A DNA stretch of 64,000 nucleotides from Sphingomonas sp. LC-1 (GTDB lineage: Bacteria > Pseudomonadota > Alphaproteobacteria > Sphingomonadales > Sphingomonadaceae): contig NZ_JANZXB010000001.1 in NCBI RefSeq assembly GCF_025371035.1, forward strand, positions 62,001-126,000. Direction: 5' to 3'. Under the pieces are notes generated by a model. That model was not told the origin of the DNA, ran no database searches, and was given only the letters and a program-made list of their open reading frames with translations. Made by a program: the position numbers and the translations under genes. Below, in pieces: positions 61,052 to 64,000 of this stretch. Each line of letters begins with the position of its first letter. Within the stretch, counting starts at the first letter, position 1.

Positions 61052-61648
61052 TCAGACCACGGGACGCCGCGCCCGTAGCGCCTGTGCCAGCGTTCCCTCG
61101 TCCAGATAGTCGAGTTCGCCGCCGACCGGCAGGCCATGCGCGAGCTGGGTCACACGCACCGGAAAGCGCTCGATCCGCTCGGCGATGTAGTGGGCGGTGG
61201 TCTGACCCTCCAGCGTGGCGTTCATCGCTAGCACGACCTCGTCGATGCCGCCTTCCTCGATCCGGCGGACCAGCGCGTCGATCGCCAGATCCTCGGGCCG
61301 CACGCCCTCCAGCGCCGACAGCCGTCCACCCAAAACGTGGAAGCGACCGGGGAACAGCCGCGACCGCTCCAGCGCCCAGAGGTCGGCGACCTCTTCCACC
61401 ACGCACAAGGCACCCGCATCCCGCCGCGGATCGACACAGATGGCGCATGGATTGGCCGTGTCGATATTGCCGCACACCGCGCAGGTTTCCAGCCGCTCCT
61501 CCACCGCGCTCAACGCCGACAGCAAGGGAGCCAACGCCGCCTCGCGCTTCTTGAGCAGGTGCAAAACCGCGCGCCGGGCCGACCGGGGGCCAAGGCCGGG
61601 AATACGCGCCAGCGCCTGGGTCAGCGCCTCGATCTCGGGGGATGCCAT
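61052..61648 (-). CDS. recR: Recombination protein RecR
   Basis: RecFOR-pathway protein of 198 residues. The helix-hairpin-helix [17 protein letters not shown], the zinc finger with four Cys ([16 protein letters not shown]) and the Toprim domain ([26 protein letters not shown]) are all present. ATG 61648 begins [10 protein letters not shown]. It is divergent from fmt. Confidence 0.97.
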   Translation of the reverse strand: MASPEIEALTQALARIPGLGPRSARRAVLHLLKKREAALAPLLSALSAVEERLETCAVCGNIDTANPCAICVDPRRDAGALCVVEEVADLWALERSRLFPGRFHVLGGRLSALEGVRPEDLAIDALVRRIEEGGIDEVVLAMNATLEGQTTAHYIAERIERFPVRVTQLAHGLPVGGELDYLDEGTLAQALRARRPVV

Positions 61649-61702
61649 GATGAACAGATAGGGGCTTGCGCGCCATCCCGCCAGCGAAGAGAGACCTTCG
61701 CC

Positions 61703-62608
61703 ATGCGGATCATCTTCATGGGTACGCCGGGCTTTGCCGTCCCGGTTCTGGACGCGCTGGCACGGGCCGGACACGACATCGTCGCCAGCTATAGCCAGCC
61801 GCCGCGTCCCGGCGGACGGCGCGGGCGGCAACTCGTCCCCTCGCCGGTCCAACAGGCGGCGGAGGCACTGAACATCCCCGTCCTGACGCCGGTCAGCCTG
61901 CGCCATGCGGAGGAGCAGGCGCGCTTCGCCGGGTTCGAGGCGGATGTCGCGGTCGTGGCCGCCTATGGCCTGATCCTGCCGCCGCCGATCCTGGCCGCGC
62001 CACGCCTGGGGTGCCTGAACGTGCATGGCTCGCTGCTGCCGCGTTGGCGCGGCGCCGCGCCGATCCACCGGGCGATCCTGGCGGGGGACGCGGTGACGGG
62101 CGTCGGGATCATGCAGATGGAGGCGGGGCTGGATACCGGCCCGGTCCGGCTGGAGGGATCGACGCCGATCGGGCGCAAGACCACCGGCGAACTGACCGAC
62201 GAACTGGCAGTGATGGGGGCCGAACTGATGGTCCGTGTGCTGGCCGATCCGGATCGCTATCCGGTGCGGCCCCAGCCGGCCGAAGGCGTCACCTATGCCG
62301 CCAAGATCGACAAGGCGGAGACACGGATGGACTTTACGCGGGAAGCCGTCGAACTGGAGCGACAGGTTCGCGCCTTCCACCCCGCCCCCGGCGCCTGGTT
62401 CGAGCATCAGGGGGAGCGGATCAAGCTGCTGTCCGCCGACATCGAGAACGCATCGGGTGCGCCGGGAGAAGTTCTGGACGACCGGCTGACCATAGCGTGC
62501 GGCACGTTGGCCCTGCGCCCGCTGATCGTTCAGCGCGCGGGCCGTGGCGTGTCGAGCGCAGAGGAATTGCTGCGCGGCTTTGCGATCCCGGCGGGCACCC
62601 GGCTTTGA
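61703..62608 (+). CDS. fmt: Methionyl-tRNA formyltransferase
   Basis: Formylates initiator Met-tRNA; 301 residues. [20 protein letters not shown] at the N-terminus, the active-site region [16 protein letters not shown] and [13 protein letters not shown] are diagnostic. The C-terminal OB-like domain ends [12 protein letters not shown]. It pairs with truA by a TTGA overlap and is close to def and recR, a common clustering. Confidence 0.97.
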   Translation: MRIIFMGTPGFAVPVLDALARAGHDIVASYSQPPRPGGRRGRQLVPSPVQQAAEALNIPVLTPVSLRHAEEQARFAGFEADVAVVAAYGLILPPPILAAPRLGCLNVHGSLLPRWRGAAPIHRAILAGDAVTGVGIMQMEAGLDTGPVRLEGSTPIGRKTTGELTDELAVMGAELMVRVLADPDRYPVRPQPAEGVTYAAKIDKAETRMDFTREAVELERQVRAFHPAPGAWFEHQGERIKLLSADIENASGAPGEVLDDRLTIACGTLALRPLIVQRAGRGVSSAEELLRGFAIPAGTRL

Positions 62609-63354
62609 CGCGCTTTGCCCTGACGGTCGAGTATGACGGGCGGCCCTTCATGGGCTGGCAGCGTCAGTCGCACGGACCCAGCGTCCAGCAGGCGCTGGAG
62701 GACGCCATCCATGCCGTGACGGGGGAGCGGACCGCCGTCCATGCGGCAGGGCGGACCGATGCGGGCGTGCACGGGCTGGCGATGCGGGCGCATGTCGATA
62801 TCGAAAAGGCGATCACGCCGTTCCGACTGATGGAGGCGATCAACGCCCGCGCCCGCCCCGCCCCCGTCGCGGTGCTGGAATGCGTCGAGGTCCCCGACGA
62901 CTGGCATGCGCGCTTTTCGTGCATCCGACGGTCCTATGAATATCGCATCGTCAACCGCAGAGCGCCGCTGACGCATGAAGCCGGGCTCGCCTGGCAAATT
63001 CCCCAGCCGCTGGACGAGGCCGCCATGGCGGATGCCGCGGGCCGGCTGGTTGGGCGGCATGACTTCACCACCTTTCGCTCGGCGCATTGCCAGGCGGACA
63101 GCCCGGTGCGGACGCTGGACCTGCTATCGGTCGAGCGAAACGGGCCGCGGCTTCTTATCCGAGCGGCGGCCCGTTCGTTCCTCCATCATCAGGTGCGGTC
63201 GATGGTCGGCTGCCTTGCGCTGGTCGGCATGGGCCGCTGGGCGCCCGACGATGTCGCGGCGGCACTGGCGGCGCGCGACCGGGCGCAACTGGGACTGAAC
63301 GCGCCGTCCGACGGGCTGTTCTTCGTCCGGGCGGATTACCCGGACGAAGCCTGA
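62605..63354 (+). CDS. truA: tRNA pseudouridine synthase A
   Basis: Forms pseudouridine at positions 38-40 of tRNA anticodon arms; 249 residues. The catalytic Asp52 is in [34 protein letters not shown] and [19 protein letters not shown] are conserved. The TTG start at 62605 overlaps the fmt stop, so it is translationally coupled. Its last 19 bp overlap the convergent methyltransferase gene. Confidence 0.96.
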   Translation: MTRFALTVEYDGRPFMGWQRQSHGPSVQQALEDAIHAVTGERTAVHAAGRTDAGVHGLAMRAHVDIEKAITPFRLMEAINARARPAPVAVLECVEVPDDWHARFSCIRRSYEYRIVNRRAPLTHEAGLAWQIPQPLDEAAMADAAGRLVGRHDFTTFRSAHCQADSPVRTLDLLSVERNGPRLLIRAAARSFLHHQVRSMVGCLALVGMGRWAPDDVAAALAARDRAQLGLNAPSDGLFFVRADYPDEA

Positions 63355-64000
63355 CGCACGAACCGCGCCGCCAGTTCGACATGGGTCGACCAGCGGAACT
63401 GGCCCACCGGCTGGACCCATTCGAGCTGCCATCCCTGATCGACCATCGCCCGCGCATCCCGCGCAAAGCTTGCCGGATTGCACGAAACATAAGCGACGGC
63501 ACCGACATCGGCGCTGGCCAGCGCATCCGCCTGGTCCCGCGCACCCGCACGCGGCGGGTCGAGCACGATGGCGTCGAAACGGTCCAGCTCCGCCTTGGTC
63601 AGCGGGCGACGATACAGGTCGCGATGCTCTGCAAAGACCGGCCGCCGCTGCGCATTGGCGGCGCCCTTCAGCGACAGGATGGCATCCCGCGCGCCCTCCG
63701 CCGCATAAACCTTCCCCGGCAACGCGAGCGCGAAGGTGCCGAGCCCTGCGAACAGATCCGCCGTGGTGCGCGGTTGGCCGACCGCCTCCAGCACGGCGGC
63801 GACCAGGGCCGCCTCTCCGTCCGGCGTCGCCTGTAGAAAGGCACCGGGCGGCAGGGGGACGCCGATCCCGCCCAGGGTGATGGTCACCGGCTCCGGCTCC
63901 CACCGGGTCTCCGGGCCCAGCCCGTCATCGACCGACAAGCGCGCGACGCCGTGCCGCTCGCAGAAACCGATGATCGTCTCCGCCGCTTCCAGCCCCTCGG
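63336..64000 (-). CDS. RlmD/TrmA-family SAM-dependent RNA m5U methyltransferase (5' part outside window)
   Basis: The C-terminal about 220 residues are visible and the frame is open to the window end; the N-terminal TRAM region lies beyond. [33 protein letters not shown] (SAM site), [13 protein letters not shown] and the catalytic Cys in [13 protein letters not shown] are typical of RumA/RlmC/RlmD. The exact target uridine in 23S rRNA or tRNA is not determined. It is tail-to-tail with truA, overlapping by 19 bp. Confidence 0.92.
   Translation of the reverse strand, partial: EGLEAAETIIGFCERHGVARLSVDDGLGPETRWEPEPVTITLGGIGVPLPPGAFLQATPDGEAALVAAVLEAVGQPRTTADLFAGLGTFALALPGKVYAAEGARDAILSLKGAANAQRRPVFAEHRDLYRRPLTKAELDRFDAIVLDPPRAGARDQADALASADVGAVAYVSCNPASFARDARAMVDQGWQLEWVQPVGQFRWSTHVELAARFVRQASSG

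Overview
The window is a high-GC chromosomal segment from an alphaproteobacterium, most likely a Sphingomonas or close relative (Sphingomonadaceae). This is inferred from four things: a chvI-chvG-hprK-rapZ-manX-ptsH gene order beside pckA; a TonB-receptor/glycosidase/LacI sugar locus; a sphingan-like polysaccharide export region coupled to type I secretion; and TTCGACTT-type inverted repeats between transcription units. I see no rRNA, tRNA, CRISPR array, integrase or insertion sequence. Most of the window is core genome with one accessory island.

Layout. (1) 1-6544: a carbohydrate-uptake locus. It holds a TonB-dependent receptor (its 3' end lies outside the window), a periplasmic GH3 glycosidase and a divergent LacI regulator. 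Two matching operator-like palindromes lie in front of the receptor and the glycosidase. (2) 6713-17246: a UDP-sugar epimerase, a CinA/MoaB-domain protein, map, an AarF/UbiB-family protein, purL, nhaA, a DUF418 membrane protein, Bfd behind a palindromic iron-box candidate, a membrane-anchored PilZ protein and a small membrane protein. (3) 17421-39089: the accessory island. It encodes polysaccharide export (Wza-like lipoprotein, outer-membrane barrel, Wzy-like polymerase/ligase, O-acyltransferase, Wzx flippase, GT25). It also has a type I secretion system (ABC, HlyD, TolC) and a second, degenerate ABC exporter. Two leaderless surface-type proteins (a beta-helix plus VCBS-like repeats, and VCBS-like repeats alone) lie beside it. 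So does a two-gene module resembling the head-spike base and fibre/SGNH proteins of gene transfer agents and phages. (4) 39166-50115: pepA-holC, lptD-surA-pdxA-rsmA, a TPR protein, an RsmB-like methyltransferase and guaB. (5) 50241-64000: a band-7/NfeD pair, pckA, the ChvI/ChvG and incomplete PTS regulatory operon, a SpoU methyltransferase, rmuC, def, recR, fmt-truA and an RlmD-like methyltransferase cut by the window end.

How the genes may work together. In the island, polymer precursors would be flipped by Wzx, polymerised or ligated by the Wzy-like protein, decorated by the acyltransferase and exported through the Wza-like protein and barrel. The type I system could export the leaderless beta-helix and VCBS proteins to the surface, where they could bind, trim or organise the polymer. 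The spike-like SGNH pair is the least expected part and is the best candidate for an undescribed function: a capsule-binding or deacetylating module borrowed from virus-like particles. No polysaccharide-initiating transferase, Wzc-type kinase or set of backbone glycosyltransferases is present here, so the pathway must be completed elsewhere.
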